From Prolixibacteraceae bacterium (GTDB taxonomy: Bacteria > Bacteroidota > Bacteroidia > Bacteroidales > Prolixibacteraceae), in assembly GCA_018648265.1 (NCBI GenBank), contig JABGRN010000050.1, positions 1-37,082 of the forward strand: 37,082 nt of DNA, read 5' to 3'. Of this stretch, positions 5,981 through 15,812 are shown piece by piece (position 1 is the stretch's first letter; the number at the start of each line of letters is the position of its first letter). The notes below the pieces were generated by a model that made no database searches, was not told where the DNA came from, and saw nothing but the letters and a program-made list of their open reading frames with translations. The position numbers and the translations under genes are program-made.

Positions 5981-7777
5981 TTATATTTGTTTTGAAAATG
6001 GTTTATACCCTTCTCCGCCACCTTTAAACCCGGCATTCTTGTAAAACTCTACAAACGTTAAACGCATTGGATGTACAAACGATCCGAGCGATGAAATAAG
6101 AATATTTAAAGTATGCCCGAGCAACAGAAAAATAACAAAGAAAACAGGACCAAGTATTTTCGATGCACCAAGGATTTGCATGGCAATATCGTTAATTACA
6201 AAACCGAGAATTGCGCTGGAAAGTCCAAGGGCAAATAAGCGGATGTAAGATAAAAGATCGCCAAAAATACCGGTTACAGTTGAGTAAATATCCCAGACTC
6301 CTTTTCCAACCCTCGCAAAAACATTTATTTCCGGGTCGCTAAAAAATAGAATAAAGAAGCCACCGGTTGAAAGAATGATATATAAAATGGTTTTGCTTTG
6401 TGGGATAACTTCTGTCATTGTTAGAATAGCGTAAATAGCACCGCCCAGAATAACAACCAGCCAGCCAATTGTAGCTAATGAATAGCTAAATCCATATTGT
6501 TTTATCTGGTTGGCTGTTTTTATAAACAATCCATAAATTATCTGCAAGCCACCAAGTAACAGTGCCAGGTTAAACATTTTATCAGGGTTCAGAAAAAGCG
6601 ATTTGTAATCTGCAATTAGTGGAATATTGGCATCAATTAAATTAACGCCAAACAGGGTCCCTGAAATTGATCCAAAAATTATGGTTGCCAATCCTAAAAA
6701 CTGGATTAACGAAAGCAGTGGTTTAATTTCTTTGCTTGCTTTTAACTTATAAAGTCCGGCTCCAACTACAAATAATAAACCGTAGCCTGCATCGCCCAAA
6801 CAGAAGCCAAAAAACATCATAAAAAATGGTGCAAAAAACACGGTTAAATCAAGCTCCGCATAATCGGGCAGCGAGAACATCGATCCCACTGGTTCGAATA
6901 ATTTGCTAAAACGGTTATTTTTTAACAGAATAGGAACCCGGTCTTTTAATGTTGCTTTATCGGTTATAAAAAGTACGTTTTCTTTTTGAAGGAAATCGTC
7001 GATTGGAGCTTTTTGAGTATCCGGAACCCAACCTTCTAGAACCATCAGTTTTTCATCGGCTTCAACCTTGGTATTAAAAATTACATTTTGAAAGTTCAGC
7101 GAATTATTGGTATCGTTTTTACATTGTTCCAACAAAGTAATTGAACTTCCGGCATGTTCATCGAAACTGTCATTGATTTGCTCAATGCTATTTTCTATTT
7201 GCTCAATTTTCTTTTTTATTTCCGAAGAAGGTGTTCCGGGTAATTTAACTTCTTCAGCTTCAAATGTTATTTCATCTTTTCCTTTTTGGACAAAAAGAAA
7301 ATGAACCAGGTTTCCGTGTTCAGAAATAATTTCTGCCGGAATTCCAGCATCGATTAATTCGAGATATTTCTTTTTTGATGTATTAAAAAACCTAATGTGA
7401 ATATCTTTGTCTTTCAGTTTTTGTAATATCTCAGGCGAAAAATCACCCCACGCCGTGGCTTTTTGATACTTTTTATTTGTTTCTTCCAGTTCCTGTTCAA
7501 GTGCTTCCAGTTTGTTTTGATTTGCAATAATTTCGTGCATTATTTCTACACCGTCGGCATCAGTAGTTTTTTGGGTTTTTTTGTTCTCCCTTTTTTCTAA
7601 AAACTGGATGGTTTTTTCAAACTGGTTTATTTGAACGTATCTTTGTTTGATATCGTCTGAAACAGTTTTGTTTTTTTCAACCACGTGCAATACTCCGAGT
7701 TGCTGAAGTGATTCGAGGAAATTTTTATACTCCTTATAAAAAATCAGGAATGTATATTTGTGCATCTTAACTATCAT
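5981..7777 (-). CDS. ntpI: V/A-type ATPase subunit I (stator a-subunit)
   Basis: This membrane stator subunit provides the ion half-channels beside the K ring. It has 598 residues. Residues 1-290 are cytoplasmic with two coiled-coil stretches (about 50-105 and 185-225), and about 305-570 hold seven or eight membrane helices. The essential stator arginine is R513 in SYIRLFALGLS, and GHTLNILISSLGSFVHPMRL near 555-573 is the typical last-helix motif. It is a little shorter than many archaeal homologues (about 650). The ATG overlaps the stop of the D gene by four bases (ATGA) and has a strong upstream GGAGGAGA, so the two are translationally coupled. Confidence 0.95.
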   Translation of the reverse strand: MIVKMHKYTFLIFYKEYKNFLESLQQLGVLHVVEKNKTVSDDIKQRYVQINQFEKTIQFLEKRENKKTQKTTDADGVEIMHEIIANQNKLEALEQELEETNKKYQKATAWGDFSPEILQKLKDKDIHIRFFNTSKKKYLELIDAGIPAEIISEHGNLVHFLFVQKGKDEITFEAEEVKLPGTPSSEIKKKIEQIENSIEQINDSFDEHAGSSITLLEQCKNDTNNSLNFQNVIFNTKVEADEKLMVLEGWVPDTQKAPIDDFLQKENVLFITDKATLKDRVPILLKNNRFSKLFEPVGSMFSLPDYAELDLTVFFAPFFMMFFGFCLGDAGYGLLFVVGAGLYKLKASKEIKPLLSLIQFLGLATIIFGSISGTLFGVNLIDANIPLIADYKSLFLNPDKMFNLALLLGGLQIIYGLFIKTANQIKQYGFSYSLATIGWLVVILGGAIYAILTMTEVIPQSKTILYIILSTGGFFILFFSDPEINVFARVGKGVWDIYSTVTGIFGDLLSYIRLFALGLSSAILGFVINDIAMQILGASKILGPVFFVIFLLLGHTLNILISSLGSFVHPMRLTFVEFYKNAGFKGGGEGYKPFSKQI

Positions 7778-8379
7778 GTTGTCTCCTCCACTTTTTGCTG
7801 CTGACGTTTTTTTACAATTTTCTGGGCCGACTTCGACAGGTTTTCCTCATCTTCTAAAAAACGTTTTATTTTTAAGATGGCATCCTGATAACCCGGTATT
7901 TGTACCTTTTCGTACAGGTTTACTTTTTGTGTTGTTTTCCGGCGGGCATGGTCAAGAAGTACCATTTTTCGCATAAAAAATTCCTTCTCGGTAACTATTC
8001 CGGCCAGTTCTTTTACCATCGAAATTCCTTTCGGAAACCATTTTGGCTGGTCGAATAAACTAAATTCTTCTTCTTTAAAAATTACCTGTTCCAGTACGGG
8101 GATCTTTACACCTGCAATTTTTTTAGTCGCTATTTGAACATCGCTAATGGCAATTAAATTTGGTATAAATTCATTCCACATTCCTGCGTTATCGGCATGT
8201 GATTCTATTTCAATATTTAATTTTCTCTCCAGTTCAACGGTTTTATCCTTTGCTTTTTTTACTTCCAGACGAAGTGCGGCTTCCTTGTTTTTAATGGTTG
8301 GAAGAGCTTTCGTCCGCATATTTAATTGCTTGTTAAGACTTTGTAAAGCTGTTTTATTGTATTGAAATTTTATAGCCAC
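7774..8379 (-). CDS. ntpD: V/A-type ATPase subunit D (central rotor stalk)
   Basis: Subunit D is the long coiled-coil rotor shaft that turns inside the A3B3 head. The 201 residues are mostly helical: an N-terminal helix with NKTALQSLNKQL and KEAALRLEVKKAKDKTVELE, a middle globular part, and a C-terminal helix with RRKTTQKVNLYEKVQIPGYQDAILKIKRFLEDEE, the family's conserved signature. The length is normal. It lies 73 nt after B and overlaps I by four bases. No F subunit gene, which usually partners D, is found in the operon. Confidence 0.95.
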   Translation of the reverse strand: MAIKFQYNKTALQSLNKQLNMRTKALPTIKNKEAALRLEVKKAKDKTVELERKLNIEIESHADNAGMWNEFIPNLIAISDVQIATKKIAGVKIPVLEQVIFKEEEFSLFDQPKWFPKGISMVKELAGIVTEKEFFMRKMVLLDHARRKTTQKVNLYEKVQIPGYQDAILKIKRFLEDEENLSKSAQKIVKKRQQQKVEETT

Positions 8380-8452
8380 TTTTTAGTTTTTTAATTCATA
8401 ATAAACTACACCGGAAAAATAGACAAGAACTTTTATCTTTCGATTAAATCTA

Positions 8453-9778
8453 TTATTCACTTTTGCGTTTACCGTATTTTTCAATCAGTTCTGATTTTAT
8501 GCCCGTTTCTGCATCCGAGAAATATTTGTTGAATAAAGTCCAACCCGTGTCAATCATTGTATCGATTTCAATATTAATATCAATGGCCAGAAGTTTTTCG
8601 GAATATTCTTTGGCAAATTCAATCGTTCTTTTATCGTAATCGGTCAGATCGAAACCATTTTCAATTTTGGTTTTTGCGTTGGCCGCATCAGCATAAAGCC
8701 TAATTGCTGTATTCATAACCTGCGGGTGATCTTCCCTGGTTTTCTTTCCGATAACCAATTGTTTTAACCTCGACAAACTTCTAAATGGGTCAATTACTAC
8801 TTTCCCAATGTCGGTATCTTTTCTCAGGAATAACTGGCCTTCGGTAATATAACCTGTATTATCGGGAATGGCGTGAGTAATATCTCCACCCGAAAGTGTT
8901 GTAACCGCAATTATTGTGATCGATCCGCCATCGGGAAACTGCACCGCTTTTTCGTATAATTTTGCTAAATCGCTGTAAAGCGAGCCTGGCATACTGTCTT
9001 TCGATGGAATTTGATCCATCCGGTTTGAAACAATACTCAATGCATCAGCAAAGAGAGTCATGTCGGTTAAAAGAACAAGCACATTTTGATTTTTTTCGGC
9101 AAAGTACTCAGCGGCTGTCAAAGCCATATCCGGAACGAGCAAACGTTCAACCGGTGGATCTTCGGTAGTATTAACAAAACTTATAATCCTGTCGATTGCC
9201 CCGGCATTTTCAAACGTATTTTTGAAGAAAAGGTAATCATCGTTTGTGATTCCCATTCCGCCCAAAATAATTTTATCGGCTTTTGCACGCAAGGCAACCA
9301 TTGCCATAACCTCGTTAAAAGGTTGGTCAGGATCAGCAAAAAATGGTATTTTCTGACCGGTTACCAGCGTGTTGTTCAGGTCAATTCCGGCAATTCCTGT
9401 TGCAATTAATTCCGATGGTTGTTTACGCCGTACCGGGTTTACCGATGGGCCGCCAATCTCAACCAGATCGCCATCAATTTCGGGGCCGCCATCAATCGGT
9501 TGTCCATAGGCATTAAAAAACCTCCCGCTTAATTCTTCGCTAACTGCCAGGCGTGGTGCATGCCCCAGAAAAACAACTTCTGCATTTGTGGGAATCCCTT
9601 CAGTTCCGGAGAAAATCTGGAGTGTAACTAAATCACCCTGGATTTTTACTACCTGGGCCAGCCGGTTGTCAACTGTTGCCATTTCTTCGTTTCCAACTCC
9701 GGTTGCACGAAGCGAGCAAGTTGCTTTTGTAATTTGATCTATTTTGGTATGTATCTTCTGAAATGCTGTCGTTTCCAT
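8453..9778 (-). CDS. ntpB: V/A-type ATPase subunit B (non-catalytic head subunit)
   Basis: This is the regulatory head subunit that alternates with A in the hexameric ATPase. The 441 residues start with the beta-barrel domain and continue with a nucleotide-binding fold in which the Walker A loop is degenerate (GQKIPFFADPDQPFNE), as expected for B. Conserved features further on are LLTDMTLFADALSIVSNRMDQIPSKDSMPGSLYSDLA in order around residues 236-271 and the C-terminal helix bundle. The length matches the usual 430-470. It lies 29 nt downstream of the A gene in the same operon. Confidence 0.96.
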   Translation of the reverse strand: METTAFQKIHTKIDQITKATCSLRATGVGNEEMATVDNRLAQVVKIQGDLVTLQIFSGTEGIPTNAEVVFLGHAPRLAVSEELSGRFFNAYGQPIDGGPEIDGDLVEIGGPSVNPVRRKQPSELIATGIAGIDLNNTLVTGQKIPFFADPDQPFNEVMAMVALRAKADKIILGGMGITNDDYLFFKNTFENAGAIDRIISFVNTTEDPPVERLLVPDMALTAAEYFAEKNQNVLVLLTDMTLFADALSIVSNRMDQIPSKDSMPGSLYSDLAKLYEKAVQFPDGGSITIIAVTTLSGGDITHAIPDNTGYITEGQLFLRKDTDIGKVVIDPFRSLSRLKQLVIGKKTREDHPQVMNTAIRLYADAANAKTKIENGFDLTDYDKRTIEFAKEYSEKLLAIDINIEIDTMIDTGWTLFNKYFSDAETGIKSELIEKYGKRKSE

Positions 9779-9807
9779 TATTATTCTTCTTTAGTAATTT
9801 TTGGTTC

Positions 9808-11571
9808 TTAGTTTTCTAAAACCGCTCTTTCTTTTATTACTTCTTGTAATTCATCTTCAAATTTTTTGAATTTATCGGAATGAAATTCAGAGTAATTCAT
9901 TTGTTTGAAAACGTTTATTATTTTTTTGTAATAAGGGTTTACTTCTTCAAAAGAATCGAATTTGAATTCTGTTTTGTAAACGTCTAAAACTTTGTTCATC
10001 ATATATCGCTGCCTTTTAATAGGAGTGGAAGCATCTACTTTATCAAAAGCATCTTGCTGAAGAATAACAAAATCGATAACTTCCGATTTCCAAAGAATCT
10101 GGTGATAATCGATTGGTACACCATCATCGCCAAGAATATTTATTTGCTCGTAAGCTTCCCTGCCACGAATAAGGACATTTTTCGCTAACAAAATATTGTC
10201 AACCCAATCGGCAGAAACATTTTTTTTCATAAACTCGATAAACTCAGGGTATTCAATATATTTTGAGTAACTGTCAACTGCTTCAATTGCGGGGTATCTT
10301 TTACTGTCGGCACGATTTTGAGAGAGTGCATAAAAACAACGTGCTGCTTTTTTTGTTGCCTCAGTTACCGGTTCTTTTAAATTTCCCCCGGCTGGCGAAA
10401 CAGTTCCAATAAAAGTAACTGATCCTGTTTCATCGTTACTCAAATGAACATAACCGGCACGTGCGTAAAAATTAGAAATAATTGCCGGTAGGTCCATTGG
10501 GAATGCATCCGGCCCCGGAAGTTCTTCCATACGATTCGACATTTCGCGTAATGCCTGTGCCCAGCGCGAAGTAGAATCGGCTAAAAGCAGTACTTTTAAT
10601 CCCATCGAACGATAATATTCTGCAATTGTCATGGCTGTGTAAACCGATGCCTCGCGCGCTGCAACCGGCATGTTTGATGTGTTGGCAATAATTGTTGTAC
10701 GTTCCATTAATTTCCTTCCTGTTCGCGGATCATCAAGTTCAGGGAACTCAGCAAAAATTTCAACAACTTCGTTTGCACGTTCACCGCAAGCTGCAACAAT
10801 AATCATATCAGCTTCGGCTTGTTTCGAAAGGGCGTGCTGCAAAACGGTTTTTCCGGTTCCAAAAGGTCCCGGGATAAAACCTGTACCACCCTCAACAATT
10901 GGATTCAGGCTGTCGATAACCCTGATTCCGGTTTCCATAAAATCGAAGGGCCGGGGTTTTTCTTTGTAGGCTTTAATTGGGATTTTTACGGGCCATTTCT
11001 GGACCATACTCACATTGATTTCATTACCTTCTTCATCGGCAATGACAGCAATTGTGTCGTTTATTTTGTATTCACCATCTGTACTTACTTCTTTAACAGT
11101 AAATGTTCCGGTGAAACTAAAAGGAACCATTATTTTATGCGGCATCCAGTTTTCTTTAACTTCTCCCAGCCAAGAACCCGGGACAACTTCGTCTCCAGGT
11201 TTTGCAAGAGGTTTGAATTCCCAAAGTTTGTCGTTTTCTAGTGCCGGGGTATAATCTCCTTTTTGCAGGAAAGTACCACCCATTTTGTCTAAATCGTGTT
11301 GAAGGCCATCGAAGTTTTTCGATAGGATTCCAGGTCCTAAAGTGGCTTCCAACATGTGTCCGGTAAATTCTACTTCGGTGCCAATTTTTAAACCCCGTGT
11401 ACTTTCAAATACCTGGATGTAAGCATTGTTTTCACCAATCCGGATTATTTCGGCCATTAGTTTTACATCACTCATGATTATGTAACAAATCTCGTTTTGC
11501 ATAACCGGTCCGTCAACAGCAACTGTTACAAGATTCGAAATTATCCCAACAACTTTACCCTTTGTGCTCAT
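9808..11571 (-). CDS. ntpA: V/A-type ATPase subunit A (catalytic)
   Basis: This is the catalytic subunit that hydrolyses or makes ATP. The 587 residues show the beta-barrel start, the A-type insert (non-homologous region, about 110-190), Walker A GPFGTGKT at 235-242, and the conserved LLADSTSRWAQALREMSNRM block with PGPDAFPMDLP after it. The presence of the insert separates it from F-type beta and from B. The length is typical (580-600). The preceding DUF2764 gene ends six bases before its ATG, so they are read together. Confidence 0.97.
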   Translation of the reverse strand: MSTKGKVVGIISNLVTVAVDGPVMQNEICYIIMSDVKLMAEIIRIGENNAYIQVFESTRGLKIGTEVEFTGHMLEATLGPGILSKNFDGLQHDLDKMGGTFLQKGDYTPALENDKLWEFKPLAKPGDEVVPGSWLGEVKENWMPHKIMVPFSFTGTFTVKEVSTDGEYKINDTIAVIADEEGNEINVSMVQKWPVKIPIKAYKEKPRPFDFMETGIRVIDSLNPIVEGGTGFIPGPFGTGKTVLQHALSKQAEADMIIVAACGERANEVVEIFAEFPELDDPRTGRKLMERTTIIANTSNMPVAAREASVYTAMTIAEYYRSMGLKVLLLADSTSRWAQALREMSNRMEELPGPDAFPMDLPAIISNFYARAGYVHLSNDETGSVTFIGTVSPAGGNLKEPVTEATKKAARCFYALSQNRADSKRYPAIEAVDSYSKYIEYPEFIEFMKKNVSADWVDNILLAKNVLIRGREAYEQINILGDDGVPIDYHQILWKSEVIDFVILQQDAFDKVDASTPIKRQRYMMNKVLDVYKTEFKFDSFEEVNPYYKKIINVFKQMNYSEFHSDKFKKFEDELQEVIKERAVLEN

Positions 11572-11577
11572 ACAATT

Positions 11578-12423
11578 TTATTTTACGGTGCTAAATTCCT
11601 CGGGGAATGTGTAGCTAAGTTTTAGTTCTTCAATTAATTTGTTTAAGAGTGCTTTTCCTGTTTCAGCATCCAGTTTCAACCACCGCTCGATAATTCCAAG
11701 TTTTATAACATAACTTAGTACTTTTTCGACAGTGAAATAGTGAAAAAAAGTTTGCTCATCGAGGTAATCCCACAATATTTTATCTATAGCTTTTTCTTTC
11801 TCTTCGGGGCTGAAATCCGATTCTGCAATTCGGAAAACCTGGTCAGCGAATGGAAGTTCTTCCTCGAAAAATTCGTGTTTTAAACGCTTATTGATAAGTA
11901 ACGAATAAATAGAATTATTTTTACCTGCCTGAATTAAATGTTTTTCGGGCGAATAATTGAATTGCTTACAATTGAATGCCGTTAAAATATTTTTGATGCC
12001 CAGTTCAAACTCGAACCACTCTCTTAGAAAGTTATTTTTAGTTGTTACAACATATTTATAATAAAGATCTTGTAGCTTATTTTCAATCTCAAGGTTTAAT
12101 TCGCGGGTTTCCAGGTTTTTTGCCCAATTTAAAAAAGGCACCATGTAATCGGGTATTTCATTTGGTATCAAAATCTGGTTTTCCAGAAATTCCTTTTGGT
12201 AGTTACCCGATAAATTAAAAGGTTCGTCTTCTTCAAAAAATAGGTTTAGCAAATTTTCATTATCGTGTGGCAGATAAAGTAATTTTACCAACTCTAAATC
12301 AGTTTTGCTTAGTTGGGTTTTTAGCTCATTTCTAAATTCTAAACTACTATATCCTTGCTTGCTTTCGTTAAAAAACAAATCGGGAAGACCAGCGACTAAA
12401 CAGTAATAGTTTTTTTTCGACAT
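11578..12423 (-). CDS. DUF2764 protein of the V/A-ATPase operon
   Basis: This is a 281-residue, largely helical, soluble protein with KKNYYCLVAGLPDLFF at its start. DUF2764 proteins sit between the E and A genes in the V-ATPase operons of Bacteroidetes, Chlamydia and spirochaetes, and this gene has exactly that place. Those operons lack a recognisable C (d) subunit gene, so DUF2764 is inferred to be a divergent equivalent that links the rotor shaft to the K ring. The sequence itself shows no catalytic motif or membrane segment. It is separated from E by 149 nt, the widest gap in the operon, and is six bases from A. Confidence 0.88.
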   Translation of the reverse strand: MSKKNYYCLVAGLPDLFFNESKQGYSSLEFRNELKTQLSKTDLELVKLLYLPHDNENLLNLFFEEDEPFNLSGNYQKEFLENQILIPNEIPDYMVPFLNWAKNLETRELNLEIENKLQDLYYKYVVTTKNNFLREWFEFELGIKNILTAFNCKQFNYSPEKHLIQAGKNNSIYSLLINKRLKHEFFEEELPFADQVFRIAESDFSPEEKEKAIDKILWDYLDEQTFFHYFTVEKVLSYVIKLGIIERWLKLDAETGKALLNKLIEELKLSYTFPEEFSTVK

Positions 12424-12572
12424 ACCCGAATCTTAATGTGTTTTACAATAACTAAATACCCCTTTCAAAATCAGGTTTATAAAAAGTTATTTTTGTTTTG
12501 ATTTTATCACTTCTGTTCTAAGATGTGATTATTTGTAATTTAATTTTTTTAAAAATTTTACTCCCAGGTTTG
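12424..12572 (-). other. 149-nt spacer between E and DUF2764 genes
   Basis: This is the only long gap inside the ATPase operon. In the direction of transcription it starts with a weak hairpin over the E stop codon (CCCAAG...CTGGG), followed by a T-containing run (TTTTTAAAAAAATT). It may act as a partial terminator or processing site, or hold a second promoter; no clear TAnnTTTG was found. Confidence 0.3.
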
Positions 12573-13190
12573 TTAGCTTGGGTCGAAAAGGAGTTTTTTA
12601 GTCCGCTCTTTAATATATCCTTTAAAGTAGTTTTCAAAATCTTTGTCTGAAAAGCTAATAATATAACTGCCATCTTTTGGTCCGATTTTGAAACCATTCG
12701 CAGTTTTTGTATCAAACTGAATATCAATACCCTGATTTAATGCGTTTATTGCTTTGGAGTCAAAAAATCCGGTAAATTCTTTTTTATCTTTTTCAGGAAG
12801 CAGGATAGTTAAATTTAGCTCTTCTGGTTTTTGTGGGTTCCAATTTTGAATTACCGTTTGAATTATGTTTTTCACAAATTCAGTATCGCCAAATGCTTCT
12901 TTTACCGGAGGTTCAACCTGAGCAATCGTTACAAGGGTTGCTATCTGTTGTTTAAATTTGCTCATAAATTGGCGGGCAGCAAGTTGAATTTCAGAGTCGG
13001 TATTCTTTTTATATTCGACTGCATTGATTTTTGCCTGGTCAAGAATTTCAAATTCCTGCTTTTTTGCCGATTTAATTATTTCGCCGGCTTCTTTTTTTGC
13101 ATCAGCAATAATCTGGTCTGCCTGAACCTGTGCTTTTACAACTCCTTCGTTATATATTTTTTCGGTTAATTCAAGAATTTTATTTGTCAT
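12573..13190 (-). CDS. ntpE: V/A-type ATPase subunit E (peripheral stalk)
   Basis: This is the peripheral stalk subunit that holds the head against the membrane part. The 205 residues begin with a long charged helix (about 5-95, with ADQIIADAKKEAGEIIKSAKKQ as a heptad-like region) and end with a small globular domain with GFKIGPKDGSYIISF and FKGYIKERTKKLLF. It is the first ATPase gene of the operon, 47 nt after the stress-protein gene. The usual coiled-coil partner (G/H) is not found nearby. The stop lies within a weak CCCA/TGGG hairpin followed by A/T-rich DNA. Confidence 0.9.
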   Translation of the reverse strand: MTNKILELTEKIYNEGVVKAQVQADQIIADAKKEAGEIIKSAKKQEFEILDQAKINAVEYKKNTDSEIQLAARQFMSKFKQQIATLVTIAQVEPPVKEAFGDTEFVKNIIQTVIQNWNPQKPEELNLTILLPEKDKKEFTGFFDSKAINALNQGIDIQFDTKTANGFKIGPKDGSYIISFSDKDFENYFKGYIKERTKKLLFDPS

Positions 13191-13237
13191 AGTATTGCAA
13201 TTAGTTTTTAAATTTTAGCTTGCCAATTTTAATTTAT

Positions 13238-14104
13238 TTAAATATCCGACGGGAAGTGTTTTTTTGAGTAGCAGACAGTAAATACGGGCATTTTGCACCC
13301 ATGTACAATTTCAGAAACAAATTTATGAATGTTGGTTCCTGCAAAAACTGATTCCTGGTGGGTACGGATAATAACCAATTCTGGTTTTTCTTCTTCGATG
13401 TACTCTAAAATAACTTTATGTTTTTCCTGTTTATGAGCTTTTAAGATTTTTACGTCACATTCAACACCACGTTCTGTTAGCATCCGTGTAATTTTTTCGG
13501 CTTGTTTAAACGCCAGGCTTTTGGTTTCGTCGATATTAATATTAAGCGCCGATACGATTTGTATTTTAGCATTAAATTTTTTTGCAAAAAGGGTCGCCCA
13601 TAAAAGCCGTTTTTTAGTTGTTTGCGAAACGTCAATCGGGATAATTATTTTTTTGATGTTATTGACCGGGTAATCTTTATTTACAGTAAGTACAGGGCAA
13701 TGTGACTGGCTTACAAATTTATCGATTTCGGCCATGCCCAATGCTCCCTCTGTGCTACTTTTACTTTGGTCGATTATTATAAATTCGTAACCTCCTTTTT
13801 TTGATTGATTAATTAAGGTTGGGACAATTTCACCCGATTTTACCCTTAAAATAATATTTTTGGGAATTTCTTTCTGAATAACTTTTTTTACATGTTTTCT
13901 TAATTCAACAAGTGCGTCATTTTTTAAATGTATGGTTTTTTTTGCATGGAATAATTTGAATATTAATGACAAATTTTTAATGACATTTAAAACAAAAATT
14001 CGGACTCCGAGTGCTTTTTGAAAATACAATGCCTGATTTAATATTAATTCCCCTTCGTCGGTTGGTGGAATTAATGCCAGAATACTATGCGACTTGTTTT
14101 TCAT
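13238..14104 (-). CDS. Tandem universal stress protein (UspA family)
   Basis: This is a cytosolic protein of 288 residues made of two UspA-like domains. Domain 1 (about 5-142) starts HSILALIPPTDEG and ends with CPVLTV, preceded by a GxxG-type loop (EGALGMAEIDKF). Domain 2 (about 148-280) starts KKIIIPIDVS and ends MPVFTV. Usp proteins are linked to stress and energy starvation and some bind ATP; the ATP loop here is only partly conserved. It is the first gene of the transcription unit, 47 nt ahead of atpase subunit E, which suggests shared expression with the ion pump. No promoter was recognised upstream. Confidence 0.88.
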   Translation of the reverse strand: MKNKSHSILALIPPTDEGELILNQALYFQKALGVRIFVLNVIKNLSLIFKLFHAKKTIHLKNDALVELRKHVKKVIQKEIPKNIILRVKSGEIVPTLINQSKKGGYEFIIIDQSKSSTEGALGMAEIDKFVSQSHCPVLTVNKDYPVNNIKKIIIPIDVSQTTKKRLLWATLFAKKFNAKIQIVSALNINIDETKSLAFKQAEKITRMLTERGVECDVKILKAHKQEKHKVILEYIEEEKPELVIIRTHQESVFAGTNIHKFVSEIVHGCKMPVFTVCYSKKHFPSDI

Positions 14105-14645
14105 ATCTCAAAAGTTTGATGCATTAATTTAAACTTTAATATGCAGTGAAACTATGCGGATAAAGAATAAATTTTCGAAGGCAATATACAAAAATTGAAT
14201 GTTGCTATTGAGAAAGATTTTGTACAACATATAAAAAGTGATCTAAAATGAAATTAACATTAAGTGACTAATAAAAAGGTGTGATTAATTAGAAATCTTA
14301 TAATAATGAAAAAAACACAAATCTTATATTAGAATTACCTTTTCTATTATTTATTTTGCACTACTTAAGTTCTAAGTAGTACTTAATCAGATAATTAATT
14401 CTATGAATGAATTATGATGCTTGTTTTGAAAAGCACAATTTTTGTAAGATTTTTCTGGTTTCAGACTTATCTGGTTGAGTAAGTTCTACTTTTAATATTG
14501 ACATAGATTTGTAAATCTTTCAATACTAACCATTAATTAATTTGTTGATTAATGATAACTTTTTTCTATTGATTTAATGGTTTTTCCGGACATTCTAAGA
14601 CTTAATTGAAGCACAATTATTTCGATTATCAGCGTGGTAGTTATT
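14105..14645. other. Intergenic region between USP/ATPase operon and M14 gene
   Basis: The 541 bp are very AT-rich and hold no gene. It should contain the promoter of the USP-ATPase operon (minus strand), but no match to TAnnTTTG was found. One inverted repeat stands out: ACTACTT (14360-14366) and AAGTAGT (14374-14380) around a seven-base loop, which could be an operator. Confidence 0.4.
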
Positions 14646-15800
14646 TTAATTCCAGATTAACCTGTTATTTATGATGTATTCAAACATTTCGTCGTACAGA
14701 ATTAATTGGATATCTAAAATATCGTCATAATTAACAATGGGCTCTGGTTTGTCTTCGGATACTGAACCGTGGCTGCATTCAAAGGTAAATGGCATAGTTC
14801 CTGATATGTGGTGCAAAGCGCCAATTAGGTTAAAAGTGGTTTTTGGTGGAAATTTTTCATCGTCGGCTTTTGGTGTCCAAAACCAATCATCGGGCCAAAA
14901 AGCAAGTTCAGCATCTTTGTATCGTTGATTTAAACTTAATGCTAATTCATGCACCCGGGTTTTCATAAACATGGCGGTGTATGCAGGTTGTAAAATTACC
15001 GGTCTGTTTTCGTGTGAGTGTAGCGAAACGGTAATGTCAGGAGCTTCAGTGCGGGCGATTTCTAAAATCGCAGCCGTTTCTTTTGCCATAGGTTTGAAGT
15101 ATTCATCCTGCATTGGGTTAATTCCGTCGTCGTTAAAATAAGCACCCAAAATTCCAACATCACCTTTCATTGGATGAACAGATTTTGCTCCCGGCCATCC
15201 CCACAATGTTCCATCTTTTTTTGTTCCTTGTCCGTATTTAGTCATAATCTTTGTAGGGATTCCAACAAAACTATCGTAAGGGCATCTTTTTCTTCCATCG
15301 GGATTTCCACAAGGAATAATAATAGTTCGGCATTTTTCGATTTTATTTTTGAGAGCAGACCAATCTTTTCCACGGTAATCTTTTCCTGTTTCGGCAACAT
15401 GGATCAGGTTTACCAAACCAACAATATTTTCTACTTCCTGCCCGTGGACAGGGCCCACAAAAAAAACAACTGGTTTGGTACTACTGTCTTTTTTTGCATA
15501 AAATCCCGGATTACGTGCCGCAACTGCGGAGTTGTAATTTGCCTGAGTTTTAAAATCTTCTTTTTCGCCATAATAAACCGCGTAAACAGGTAATCCACCA
15601 GGGGAAGTTGCAATGGTTTTAACTTCACCCAGTCTAACATTTTCAATTTCAAAATTGATATCTGATAATCTCGATTTATAAAACTCCGGGATATTTGTGT
15701 TGTTGGGAGGGTCGCCATCTTCAATTTCAACCTGAGAATAAGTAGAGTGGAACAAAAATATTGTTGCGATAAATAGAATTAGAATTTTGAAATTTTTCAT
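14646..15800 (-). CDS. Secreted M14-family zinc carboxypeptidase
   Basis: This exported metallopeptidase has 384 residues and a signal peptide at 1-22 (cut near YSQ). Zinc ligands fit H119 and E122 in GPVHGQE, plus a histidine in SLHSH (H261 or H263). N166-P-D-G-R corresponds to the substrate-carboxylate asparagine/arginine pair, and E341 in FTFECSHG matches the catalytic glutamate. All key residues are present, so the protein should be active. M14 enzymes trim C-terminal amino acids or cut amide bonds of peptidoglycan or modified peptides; the substrate is unknown. It follows a phosphotriesterase-like lipoprotein gene by 12 nt, so the two share a transcript and act in the periplasm. Confidence 0.87.
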   Translation of the reverse strand: MKNFKILILFIATIFLFHSTYSQVEIEDGDPPNNTNIPEFYKSRLSDINFEIENVRLGEVKTIATSPGGLPVYAVYYGEKEDFKTQANYNSAVAARNPGFYAKKDSSTKPVVFFVGPVHGQEVENIVGLVNLIHVAETGKDYRGKDWSALKNKIEKCRTIIIPCGNPDGRKRCPYDSFVGIPTKIMTKYGQGTKKDGTLWGWPGAKSVHPMKGDVGILGAYFNDDGINPMQDEYFKPMAKETAAILEIARTEAPDITVSLHSHENRPVILQPAYTAMFMKTRVHELALSLNQRYKDAELAFWPDDWFWTPKADDEKFPPKTTFNLIGALHHISGTMPFTFECSHGSVSEDKPEPIVNYDDILDIQLILYDEMFEYIINNRLIWN

Positions 15801-15812
15801 TTTAATTGAAGT

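Noticed and set aside
12518-12727. 69-residue frame over the end of the E subunit gene
   Set aside because: It overlaps the E gene in another frame and has no support of its own.
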